Shown one piece after another: positions 8,249 to 16,080 of a DNA stretch of 55,338 nt (its first letter is position 1; each line of letters begins with the position of its first letter). The notes under the pieces were generated by a model that did no database searches, was not told the DNA's origin, and saw only the letters and a list, made by a program, of their open reading frames with translations. The DNA is from an uncultured Acetatifactor sp. (lineage in GTDB: Bacteria; Bacillota; Clostridia; Lachnospirales; Lachnospiraceae). The stretch is from contig NZ_CAJUCP010000037.1 of assembly GCF_910585425.1 (NCBI RefSeq), positions 1-55,338 on the forward strand. Reading direction: 5' to 3'. A program made the position numbers and the translations under genes.

Positions 8249-10459
8249 ATGAAAAAGGCAATCCTGTCGATTTTTGTCATACAGTTGACAGTTTTTACGC
8301 TTATAGCTACAGCAGTATTTTTCCAGAACCGCTTCATAAGCATGTTTTATCAGGATATCTCCTATGTCAATGTCTTGGCATCCGACCAACAGGCCTTCGA
8401 CGCATTCCTGTCCTGGACCAAAGAGCGGGGCATCATAGCATCCGGCATAACCATAAGCCCGGACAATGAAATCATCATGCATGTGAGCCGCTGGGCTTTG
8501 GAGGGGAAGCTGGATGTTCTGGAAGGCCGTCTCCCGGAGCAGGGGGAATTTGTCAGCGACATCCCTACGGAGGACCCTGCCCAAAGCGGGCTCCTCAAGC
8601 GCATACTTCCTGATTACAGCTTTAAAATATATGGCCTGCACCAGCCAAAGCACCTGGGCTTTTCCAGCCTGTACGCCATGACAACCACTTCGGAAGATGA
8701 AATAATGGAGATGATAAATGCCCTGGGCCCGAAAGGCGTTACGATAGAGCTTAGCGATATATGGATCGGCAAGAATCCGCTGTTGCTCCTCTCCTCTTTT
8801 TCACGGGCAGAGGGTATGTTGATATTGATTTTCCTATTCTCTACCACATTGGCAACCTTCCTGTCATTCATGCAATTTGCCCTGCAAAAGCTCAAATCCA
8901 TGAGCATATTGCTTTCATTGGGTTATGGCAGATTCCGGATCGTCCATGCGGTCCTGGCTGATTTGTTCGGCGGAAAAATGTGGATCGGGAGCGCGGGGGT
9001 TCTATTTATCCTATTCAGCATCCTTATATTGACAAGCCATGTCTATAGGGCTTTTTACATGCCCATAGCCGGGATTTATCTGGCTGTCATGGTCTTTCTG
9101 GTCTGCATGTATTCGTTATTGTCATGCTGCATCACTTTATTCTGCCTGGCTGCAAGAAGAAGGAATTTATCCTTATCCATAAAGGGAAGGAAGCCCCATA
9201 TCATTGTCCAGATCGCAGCCTGTTGTGTAAAGCTCGCATCCGCATTATTATTTTTTATGGCGCTTCCATTTTTGATCGGGCTGCACCAGCGCTCTATGGT
9301 CGAAGACCGGAACCTGCAGAACTGGGTGGCGGCCAAGGACATATACCTCTTGTCCATAAAGGATGTAGGACAGGATATGGGGCTGGAGATCGAGGTGGAG
9401 CTGCAAAACAAAATACTGGCCCTGTATCAGCGTCTGGCCGCGGAAAACAATGGATTTTTTATGGATGCTATGGATGTCTATGTATTGGAAGTGCATGGGG
9501 CAGACTATCCTTTGAACGGGCTGCTGGCAGATGGATGCAGCACGCATATCACGGTCAGCCCCAATTATTTTCGCTTCAATCCCATCGTCACCAGCGAGGG
9601 CGTGCCTGTGGAGCAGGAATTGATATATGCCGACAATGTATTGAATCTGCTGGTCCCTGAGTCCTGGTCTTCCATCCACGATGCGCTGGATGAGCGCTTT
9701 TTGGACTACTTTACGTTTTACCGTTTTGAAATATACGACAGGATATACAGCGCCGCTCCCAATGATCCCTGGAATCCGTCCAGGCAGGAAGAGCTGGAAA
9801 TCAATATGATTCCTGTCAGGACAGGGCAGTCGTATTTTACGTTCTCGCCTGACATCAGGCGGGATGCCGGCAACAGGATACCCGATCCTGTAGTGGTGGT
9901 GGATACAGGTAATCTTCACCCCACCAGCACTTTCACCAGGGCCTCCAGATGCCTTTATTTCCAATACAGCGACGGGCAGGATATGGACATTACGGATTAT
10001 CTCGCGGAAATAGTCGGGATGGATGGTTTCGTATTCGCCAGCTCCGTGTGGGAGGGTGTGGCTGCGAGAGTGCTGCGGCTTAAGAGGGACTATATTGCCA
10101 GCGTCTCCCTGACGATCTCCATCGTCCTCGGTTATCTGGCGTCCAGCTTCAGCCTGTTCGCCAACTACTTCGCGAGAAACCAATACCTCATTACCGTCAA
10201 GACGCTGTGGGGCTTCCGCGGATTCAGGCGGTATCGTTCCGCGTCCGTCATGCTGTTCATGCCGACCCTGCTGGCGCTGCCTCTTTTCGGCCTGATAATG
10301 GCGACCCGGCTGTCCCGCCTCTTCCCGCCCCTTTCCATCCAGACGCTTCTGCTGGCCGGGGCTATTTTGGCGGGAATCGATATCCTGTATTTTGTATTTA
10401 TGGAGAAGCTTTTAAGGAAAAAATCAATGCACAGCATATTGAAGGGAGAATCGTCATGA
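8249..10459 (+). CDS. Bacteriocin-associated multi-pass membrane protein (lactococcin 972 immunity/transport type)
   Basis: Protein of 736 residues: an N-terminal helix (MKKAILSIFVIQLTVFTLIA), a large extracytoplasmic domain, a cluster of helices near 200-360, a second large soluble domain and three or four C-terminal helices. This is the plan of the DUF1430/seven-helix proteins linked to lactococcin 972 bacteriocins, thought to export the bacteriocin or protect the producer with the adjacent ATPase. I chose the ATG at 8249 (GAGGT at 8236-8240) because the upstream GTG extension at 8123 is Cys/Pro-rich and has no ribosome site. Its stop overlaps the ATPase start (ATGA), showing translational coupling. 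Confidence 0.7.
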   Translation: MKKAILSIFVIQLTVFTLIATAVFFQNRFISMFYQDISYVNVLASDQQAFDAFLSWTKERGIIASGITISPDNEIIMHVSRWALEGKLDVLEGRLPEQGEFVSDIPTEDPAQSGLLKRILPDYSFKIYGLHQPKHLGFSSLYAMTTTSEDEIMEMINALGPKGVTIELSDIWIGKNPLLLLSSFSRAEGMLILIFLFSTTLATFLSFMQFALQKLKSMSILLSLGYGRFRIVHAVLADLFGGKMWIGSAGVLFILFSILILTSHVYRAFYMPIAGIYLAVMVFLVCMYSLLSCCITLFCLAARRRNLSLSIKGRKPHIIVQIAACCVKLASALLFFMALPFLIGLHQRSMVEDRNLQNWVAAKDIYLLSIKDVGQDMGLEIEVELQNKILALYQRLAAENNGFFMDAMDVYVLEVHGADYPLNGLLADGCSTHITVSPNYFRFNPIVTSEGVPVEQELIYADNVLNLLVPESWSSIHDALDERFLDYFTFYRFEIYDRIYSAAPNDPWNPSRQEELEINMIPVRTGQSYFTFSPDIRRDAGNRIPDPVVVVDTGNLHPTSTFTRASRCLYFQYSDGQDMDITDYLAEIVGMDGFVFASSVWEGVAARVLRLKRDYIASVSLTISIVLGYLASSFSLFANYFARNQYLITVKTLWGFRGFRRYRSASVMLFMPTLLALPLFGLIMATRLSRLFPPLSIQTLLLAGAILAGIDILYFVFMEKLLRKKSMHSILKGESS

Positions 10460-11067
10460 TTGAAGCAGTGGATATATCCAAACGTTATCGCGACCATGAT
10501 GTCCTGGAGTCATTCCATGCCAGCATAGAGACGAACAGCCTTACAGTCATAACCGGGGAGAGCGGGAAAGGAAAGACTACATTGCTGAATATTTTGTCTC
10601 TCCTGGAAAGGCCTGACCGCGGCACGGTGACAATAGATGCCATATCAGACCCGAGCCCAAAGCAGATCTTGAATCTGCGCAGACATACCATCTCTTACCT
10701 GTTCCAAAATTACGGACTGATTGATGAATATACCGTGGAAAAGAACCTGCGCGTTTCCCTGACATACAGGAAGGATCCGGGGCCGTCCGTATCGGAGGCG
10801 CTGGCACAGGTAGGGCTGGAGGGCTATGAAAAGAGAAAGGTATATGAATTGAGCGGCGGCGAGCAGCAGCGCGTGGCGTTGGCGCGCATCCTTCTGAAAG
10901 ATGCCCATTACATCTTCGCGGATGAACCCACGGGGAACCTGGACAAAGGCAACAGGGATGTGGTCATAAAGCTGCTGCGGGGGCTGGCCGACAGCGGCAA
11001 GGGGGTAATCCTGGCTACGCATGATTTGGATTTATTGTCATACGCGGACCAGCACATTCATCTTTGA
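10456..11067 (+). CDS. ABC transporter ATP-binding protein of the bacteriocin cluster
   Basis: ATPase of 203 residues, short as in LolD/MacB-type transporters. It has Walker A GESGKGKTT, signature LSGGEQQRVALARILL, Walker B YIFADEPTGNLD and a switch histidine in ATHD. It starts at the ATGA overlap with the membrane-protein gene, so the two are made together and probably form one complex for bacteriocin export or self-protection. An in-frame ORF extends upstream to 10207 but overlaps the membrane-protein gene and is not real. Confidence 0.85.
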   Translation: MIEAVDISKRYRDHDVLESFHASIETNSLTVITGESGKGKTTLLNILSLLERPDRGTVTIDAISDPSPKQILNLRRHTISYLFQNYGLIDEYTVEKNLRVSLTYRKDPGPSVSEALAQVGLEGYEKRKVYELSGGEQQRVALARILLKDAHYIFADEPTGNLDKGNRDVVIKLLRGLADSGKGVILATHDLDLLSYADQHIHL

Positions 11068-11190
11068 CAGGGAACACGTTATATCAGAGCCGCCGCGGCT
11101 GCTTCATTCCTGCCGCAGCTTCAGACACACATTTCCGTATTCGAAAGGACAGGTGACAACAGGCTGTCAAAGCGCCACCGGCCTCGGTTT

Positions 11191-11631
11191 TCAAATATCA
11201 GGCCTGTCCTTTTGCAGGAAGGAAGCCCGCCTGACGGCATCCGCGCCGAACTTCTCCCGGATGCTGTCCATGGCCCTGTCCGCAAAGGCCTCGTCGATGC
11301 TGTACTGCTCCACCGTATCCGAGTACCTGCGCAGGATTTCCATGAAGGCCGCGGAATTCCTGGCGTATAATTCCCGGTTCGGTGACACCAGTGTCAGATT
11401 GGGGCATTTCCGCAACGCGTCCACGATGGGCTCTCCCGTCCGCACATTGTATTTCTTCGCCGGGATGGATTTCGCCAGTATGACACCGTGCCGCTTGGAC
11501 ATGTCCCCGCCCACCGCGGACGGAATCGCCCGCAGATCCAGCTCCTCCCCCAAATCCTGCAGGCGGTGCACCGCCTCCCAGGAAAGGAATGCGCTGTTCA
11601 CATCGATGTGGAAGATTACTCTGTCGTCCAT
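11191..11631 (-). pseudogene. DNA polymerase IV / DinB-type Y-family polymerase with internal deletion
   Basis: The 146-residue ORF begins as a normal Y-family polymerase (FHIDVNSAFLSWEAVHRL, then KKYNVRTGEP and YSIDEAF with the catalytic acidic pair). Directly after YSIDEAF it jumps to what looks like a C-terminal end (RAMDSIREKFGADAVRRASFL). Family members are about 400 residues, so roughly 250 residues of palm, thumb and little finger appear to be missing while the frame is kept. It cannot be an active polymerase. GAGGG precedes the start. It lies just beyond the bacteriocin cluster and ahead of other decayed DNA. Confidence 0.75.
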
Positions 11632-11797
11632 ACAAATGTCCCTCGTCAGTTAGATGTGCCATTACAGTATATTTCTGACAAAATGCCACTGTAAAACGTC
11701 ACTGTATTCTTGGCATTCCCATCGCGCCTCCCTTCCGCCCTTTCCTCCCGCCATTCGCTACCATACTGTCCGTCCAAATTATTTCGATTTGCCTGCC

Positions 11798-12835
11798 CTA
11801 AATATAATACCCACATACCCCCTGCTCCGACTCCTCCGCCAGCACCAGGAGGACAGCGCTGTTGATGGATTTCGTCTGACCGCCCTCGTTCAGGCAGACA
11901 AAATAGCTGCAGTAGACCATATTCCGAATCAGGAACATATTCATGGGGTCGTATCCGCATATGAAGGCGTTGCACGGAACATACCGGGAATGAGACATAT
12001 GCTCCGCCACCTTCGCTTCCTTTTCCTCCATAAGGGCAGCGTACTCCCGCCCGATGAAGTCGTAGAGGCGGACCTGCGCCTCCGCCCCGTCCGTATCTAA
12101 GGGATTCTGCTCATAAGCGGTAAGCTCACTTTGGAAATCGTTCTCTATCTTGCGCCCTATGGCATCCATGCACAGAAAGAAGACCGCCCCCGTATAATAG
12201 GAAATCTTCCTGACATCGAACAGCAGCCTGCTCTCTGCCCGCAGTTTGCCGATATATTCCCGGACGCGGGATACATATTTTTCCCTATTGATTGCCCTCA
12301 GGGCTTTCAGGCCGATGAACTCCGCCATCCCCTCTGTAGTCTCTGCCCTGAGCTCCTGCGCCACCATTCCGGGATATGCGGCCAGCCTCTGTGCCCGCAG
12401 GGCGGCGAACCTTTGAAGGGCTGTGAAGTCGCAGCCTTCGCAGGCATCGGCAAGATATCGGTTCTCATTGTATTTCTTCGTGAAATTGTCCTGGTCGTCG
12501 GGATAGCGCAAAAGGGCGAAATCGGATGGAAAGCGTGCCTCGCCGTTGCTGAACTGATGGCAGTGGAACATCTCGTGAACCAGCAGATACGCAAGCGTCT
12601 CCATATCCTGAACAGGCGAAAATTCAATATTCCAGATAGCAATATACTCCCCGCCGTACAGCATTGACGTGTTCCCCCGGAACCCATCTTCATAGGGAAT
12701 CAGCTCCCCGTCCAGGCAGATTTCCCGGCTGTCGTAGACAGCGAATCTGTACCTGTGGAACCCCTCCAGCAGCGCGCCGAAATCCAGCGTGTCCAGGATG
12801 GAATCGACCTTTGCATAAATCTCCTGTAAATTCAT
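11798..12835 (-). CDS. Putative zinc-dependent peptidase (HExxH), unknown family
   Basis: Cytoplasmic protein of 345 residues without signal peptide. It contains LVHEMFHCHQF near residue 88, a zincin HExxH motif, and about 80 residues later TEGMAEFIG, which could give the third zinc ligand of a gluzincin. No other domain was recognised, and the natural substrate is unknown. The ATG at 12835 follows GGAGGAG with 6 bases between; an upstream TTG start is less likely. A consensus promoter lies at 12890-12918. It appears to be a single-gene unit. Confidence 0.7.
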   Translation of the reverse strand: MNLQEIYAKVDSILDTLDFGALLEGFHRYRFAVYDSREICLDGELIPYEDGFRGNTSMLYGGEYIAIWNIEFSPVQDMETLAYLLVHEMFHCHQFSNGEARFPSDFALLRYPDDQDNFTKKYNENRYLADACEGCDFTALQRFAALRAQRLAAYPGMVAQELRAETTEGMAEFIGLKALRAINREKYVSRVREYIGKLRAESRLLFDVRKISYYTGAVFFLCMDAIGRKIENDFQSELTAYEQNPLDTDGAEAQVRLYDFIGREYAALMEEKEAKVAEHMSHSRYVPCNAFICGYDPMNMFLIRNMVYCSYFVCLNEGGQTKSINSAVLLVLAEESEQGVCGYYI

Positions 12836-12889
12836 AGCCAGCTCCTCCAAAAAAGTATTGTGAAAATATTGCCTTTTCCCCTATCAGCT

Positions 12890-12918
12890 ATTATAATGGA
12901 AAAATAGTCCAGTGCCAA
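12890..12918 (-). promoter_or_regulatory. Promoter of the putative zinc peptidase
   Basis: On the minus strand TTGGCA (12913-12918) and TATAAT (12890-12895) are 17 bp apart, 55 bp upstream of the start codon. Confidence 0.65.
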
Positions 12919-13015
12919 TATCATTTACAAAAGATAGTCCTCTATGACGAGAAACCCCCGTATAAGCAGCACCCCATAGGGAAATGTTATACTGCATAAC
13001 GCTGAATACTAAGAG

Positions 13016-13360
13016 ATGCTCCGCAGCGCCGGGCTGATTCTCAATAACGAGTACCTGCAGATCGAGGGAGTCACCTATGCCGGCACCAATCCGCAGTTCG
13101 TGGAGGGAGACGTGTTCCGCATCACCATTCCGCTGGCTGAGGTGGCAACGGCCACGGTGGGGCCAGGCCCATCCGATTCATCAAATGGAGCAATAAACCT
13201 GACAGACTCTGAACAACGTGTACTGGAAGCACTTATGCAAAATCCACACGTCACGCGAAAAGAACTGGTTGCAGGGCTCGGCATAGGGGATGGCACTGTA
13301 TTCCGTGCAATCCAGAAACTAAAAGCAGAACACATCATCGAACGCATCGGTTCCAATCAA
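13016..13360 (+). pseudogene. C-terminal remnant of an AlbA/Fic-like ATP-binding transcriptional regulator with winged helix
   Basis: Residues such as LRSAGLILNNEYLQIEG then FRITIPL resemble the end of an AlbA_2/ATPase-type regulatory domain, and LTDSEQRVLEALMQNPHVTRKELVAGLGIGDGTVFRAIQKL (residues about 62-102) is a winged helix-turn-helix. The N-terminal several hundred residues are absent, the first ATG has no ribosome site, and after IERIGSNQ the frame runs into a palindromic repeat (from 13361) and continues as meaningless sequence to 13591. I read it as a truncated gene whose end was invaded by the repeat. Confidence 0.6.
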
Positions 13361-13418
13361 ATACCCCGCTGCAAGCAACGGGGTATCAAGCTTGCAACGC
13401 TGCAGAGCAGCGGGGTAT
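13361..13418. repeat. Palindromic element with ATACCCCGCTGC ends
   Basis: A perfect 12-bp inverted repeat, ATACCCCGCTGC (13361-13372) and GCAGCGGGGTAT (13407-13418), encloses a smaller hairpin ATACCCCG/CGGGGTAT (13361-13368, 13379-13386). It sits at the point where the winged-helix remnant loses its reading frame identity. Only the adjoining 64-bp unit recurs in the window. Confidence 0.65.
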
Positions 13419-13424
13419 TTGACC

Positions 13425-13488
13425 CTCGCGGCATTCGCCAACTGGCCGTGCAAGCACGGCCGCTTGGCTCATTGCTCGCGGGAATAAA
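13425..13488. repeat. REP-like 64-bp repeat, copy A
   Basis: Matches 53401-53464 at 61 of 64 positions. Its centre is GGCCGTGC-AA-GCACGGCC and the flanks (CTCGCGGCATT... and ...TTGCTCGCGGG) can pair imperfectly, so the whole unit can form one long hairpin. It has no coding content and lies at the 3' end of a decayed gene. Confidence 0.8.
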
Positions 13489-13575
13489 ACCGGGTACTGG
13501 AAAATCCGTGATAACTGACTTTTTGAAGCCACGGGAAGTCAACGATACCATGCAGGCGCAAACCAGTCTCAAAGG

Positions 13576-13607
13576 GGCGCGATTCTGGTAACCCCACGAA
13601 TCGCGCC
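13576..13607. terminator. Hairpin between decayed gene and alpha-galactosidase gene end
   Basis: GGCGCGATTC (13576-13585) pairs perfectly with GAATCGCGCC (13598-13607) across a 12-base loop. It lies 46 bp past the stop of the leftward alpha-galactosidase gene and could end that transcript, but no long T-run follows on either strand. Confidence 0.4.
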
Positions 13608-13652
13608 TCCTTCGTCTCTACTTTCTTTCCGCCTGACCGGTCTCTTCTCCTC

Positions 13653-15851
13653 CTACACCCGCACCAGATAAAACAGCATCCCCACAAAATCCCCCTTCCT
13701 GTCCGGTATGCGAAGCCCCGCGTACATCAGCGCGTCCCCGGAGACCTCGATCGGCTCCTCCCCGGCTCCTTCCACCCGATAGCGGGCGCAAGGCTCCAGC
13801 CCTTTCAGCCGCACCATGTGGCTCTGCCTCCCGGGCCCGCACAGCACCTGAATCCAGGTCACCAGGCTCTCCCCCCTGTCCCCGGACACCACCTGCCAGC
13901 AGTCGTACAGATGGGTCTCCGCCGCGGAGGCGATCCGGTAATAGTCCCCCTCCCGGATCAGGTCGTTATATTTATGGTACAGCGCCACCTGGGCCGGTAT
14001 TATATCTCTGTCTTCCTGCGGGATTCTGGTCACGTCCAGCTCATAGCCGAATGTCCCCGCCAGGGCCACATACCCCCTGGTCTCGAAAGGCGTGCTCCTG
14101 CCCACCGCATGGTTGGGGCAGTCGCTGACATGGGCCCCGATGGCGGACAGGGGATAGATCAGGGCCGTTCCCTCCTGGATGGCCAGCCGCTCTATGGCAT
14201 CCGTGTCGTCCGAGCACCAGATCTGGGGGCTGTAATACAGCATCCCCGCATCGAACCTCCCGCCGCCGCTGGAACAGTTCTCCAGCAGGATGTCCGGAAA
14301 CCGGGTCACCAGCCGCTCCTGGAGCTCATAGACCCCGAGCATATACCGATGGGCCAGCTCCCCCTGCCTCCCGGCGGGCAGACCCAGGCTTCCCAGATCG
14401 CACAGGGGCCGGTTCATGTCCCATTTCACATACTCCACATTGGCGCTTTTCAGCACCGCCTCCACCTGGTCCCAGACGCAGTCCACCACCTCCCGGCGGG
14501 AGAGGTCAAGAACATACTGGCCCCTGGCCATGGAGGGCGTCCGCCCCGGCACCGCTATGGCCCAATCCGGATGTGCCCGGTAGAGATCCGAATCCGGGGA
14601 GACCATCTCCGGCTCGAACCAGATGCCGAACTTCATCCCCAGCCTGTTGACCTCCTGCACCAGGTAGGGCAGCCCCCCTTTCAGCTTCTCCTCGTTCACG
14701 CGCCAGTCCCCCAGGGATCTGTGCTCGTCCCGGCGGTTCCCGAACCACCCGTCGTCCATCACCAGCATCTCGATGCCAAGCTTGGAAGCCTCCCTGGCGA
14801 TGGACAGCAGTTTCTCCGTGTCGAAGTCGAAATAGGTGGCCTCCCAGTTGTTGATCAGGATCGGGCGTTTCCTGTCCCGATACTTCCCCCGGATGATGTG
14901 CCGCCTGATAAAATCATGATAACTGTGGGTCATGCCCTCCAGCCCCCTGTGGGAATAGGTCAGAAGGGCCTCCGGCGCGGCAAACCTCTCCCCCGGCTCC
15001 AGCGTCCAGGAGAAATCCTCGCTCTCCAGCCCGATCTGCCATCTCACGGTGTCGAACTGGCCCACCTCCGCCCGCACTTCATAGTTCCCGGAATACACCA
15101 ATTGCACCCCGTAGACCTCCCCGCTTTCCCGGGTGGCATCCGCCGCCATCAGCGCCATGAAGGGATGGTCCTGATGCCCGGATATGCCCCTGCGGGAAAC
15201 GATGCCCTGATAGCCCTTGCCCAGAGCGCGCCTCTGCATATGGCATTCCCTGGCCCAGGCACCGTGAAGGGTAAGGGCCGTAAAGCCCCGGTTATCCATG
15301 TCCAGGCTCATGGAGGCCACTTTTTCCAGGCAGAATCCCTCCGCCCCCCGGTTCACCACCTCCACATGCCTCGCTATCACGTCTTCCTCCTCGAACACGG
15401 AATAGCTTAAGACCACCTCCATGCCCAGGTGAGCGTCCCTGCAGGTGATCTCCAGGGTGGCGCAGCTCCCCTCCCCCGCGAAGGATGCCGGAAGGCCCTG
15501 TATGGCTTTCTTCCCCGAAAAGATTTCGTGGGACGCATAGGCCAGGGTGCATGCCTTATGCCCCTCCTTTGACCGCACCCGCAGAGCGGCCTCGCGGAAG
15601 TCCCCTGTCCCATGGACGGGATATTCCATGGGGAATTTATCCAGAAAGGAGAGCCTGTCCCTCTCGTTCCGGGACGGCACGAAGGGGGGCTCGTCCGTCC
15701 GCAGCAGATATCCCAGTTCATGCCCCGATACCTTTTTCCCATAATAGATATGTCCCAGGAAACCCTCCTCGTCCACGATGCCTATCAGATAGCTGGTGTG
15801 CAGGGTGTCCAGTTTGAAGATCCTGTCCTTTTCAAAATAAGCAATGCCCAT
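13653..15851 (-). CDS. Alpha-galactosidase, GH36
   Basis: Enzyme of 732 residues, the usual length for bacterial GH36, with no signal peptide, so it acts in the cytoplasm on imported galacto-oligosaccharides. Seen motifs are MDDGWFGNRRDEHRSLGDW, KWDMNRPLCD with the nucleophile Asp near 478, and the acid/base region WCSDDTDAIERLAIQEGT near 548. The start at 15851 follows GGGAG; an upstream extension is poor. It is last in a leftward group behind a sugar importer (lplB-like, ytcP-like, lipoprotein). With the mannoside phosphorylases at 32-36 kb it would strip alpha-1,6-galactose from galactomannan fragments before backbone breakdown. Confidence 0.92.
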   Translation of the reverse strand: MGIAYFEKDRIFKLDTLHTSYLIGIVDEEGFLGHIYYGKKVSGHELGYLLRTDEPPFVPSRNERDRLSFLDKFPMEYPVHGTGDFREAALRVRSKEGHKACTLAYASHEIFSGKKAIQGLPASFAGEGSCATLEITCRDAHLGMEVVLSYSVFEEEDVIARHVEVVNRGAEGFCLEKVASMSLDMDNRGFTALTLHGAWARECHMQRRALGKGYQGIVSRRGISGHQDHPFMALMAADATRESGEVYGVQLVYSGNYEVRAEVGQFDTVRWQIGLESEDFSWTLEPGERFAAPEALLTYSHRGLEGMTHSYHDFIRRHIIRGKYRDRKRPILINNWEATYFDFDTEKLLSIAREASKLGIEMLVMDDGWFGNRRDEHRSLGDWRVNEEKLKGGLPYLVQEVNRLGMKFGIWFEPEMVSPDSDLYRAHPDWAIAVPGRTPSMARGQYVLDLSRREVVDCVWDQVEAVLKSANVEYVKWDMNRPLCDLGSLGLPAGRQGELAHRYMLGVYELQERLVTRFPDILLENCSSGGGRFDAGMLYYSPQIWCSDDTDAIERLAIQEGTALIYPLSAIGAHVSDCPNHAVGRSTPFETRGYVALAGTFGYELDVTRIPQEDRDIIPAQVALYHKYNDLIREGDYYRIASAAETHLYDCWQVVSGDRGESLVTWIQVLCGPGRQSHMVRLKGLEPCARYRVEGAGEEPIEVSGDALMYAGLRIPDRKGDFVGMLFYLVRV

Positions 15852-16080
15852 ATGTCTCCCATCCGCCCGCGCAGCGGGCCTTTCCATTTCATTTTATGTC
15901 CACAGCGCCGCCGCTGGCAGCCCCGTGCCGTCCCCGCCTCTCCGTCTAGGCAGCAAAACCCCATGGCGAACATTCTACCTGTCCACCATAGGGCTTTTCC
16001 TGACCTGCGGTAAACCAAGCTTAGGTCTGCTACTTGGTAAAGTACCTTATGCAGCCAATCCTGTAGCTGTTATTTCCATA
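15852..16080 (-). other. Gap between importer lipoprotein and alpha-galactosidase genes
   Basis: This stretch of 229 bp holds no ORF I can support. A weak hairpin (ACCAAGC at 16014-16020 with CTTGGTA at 16033-16039) could trim or attenuate the transcript between the two genes. Confidence 0.35.

Noticed and set aside
13818..15410. 530-codon open frame opposite the alpha-galactosidase gene
   Set aside because: His/Pro/Gln-rich shadow of the GH36 gene with no ribosome site; high GC keeps antisense frames open throughout this window.
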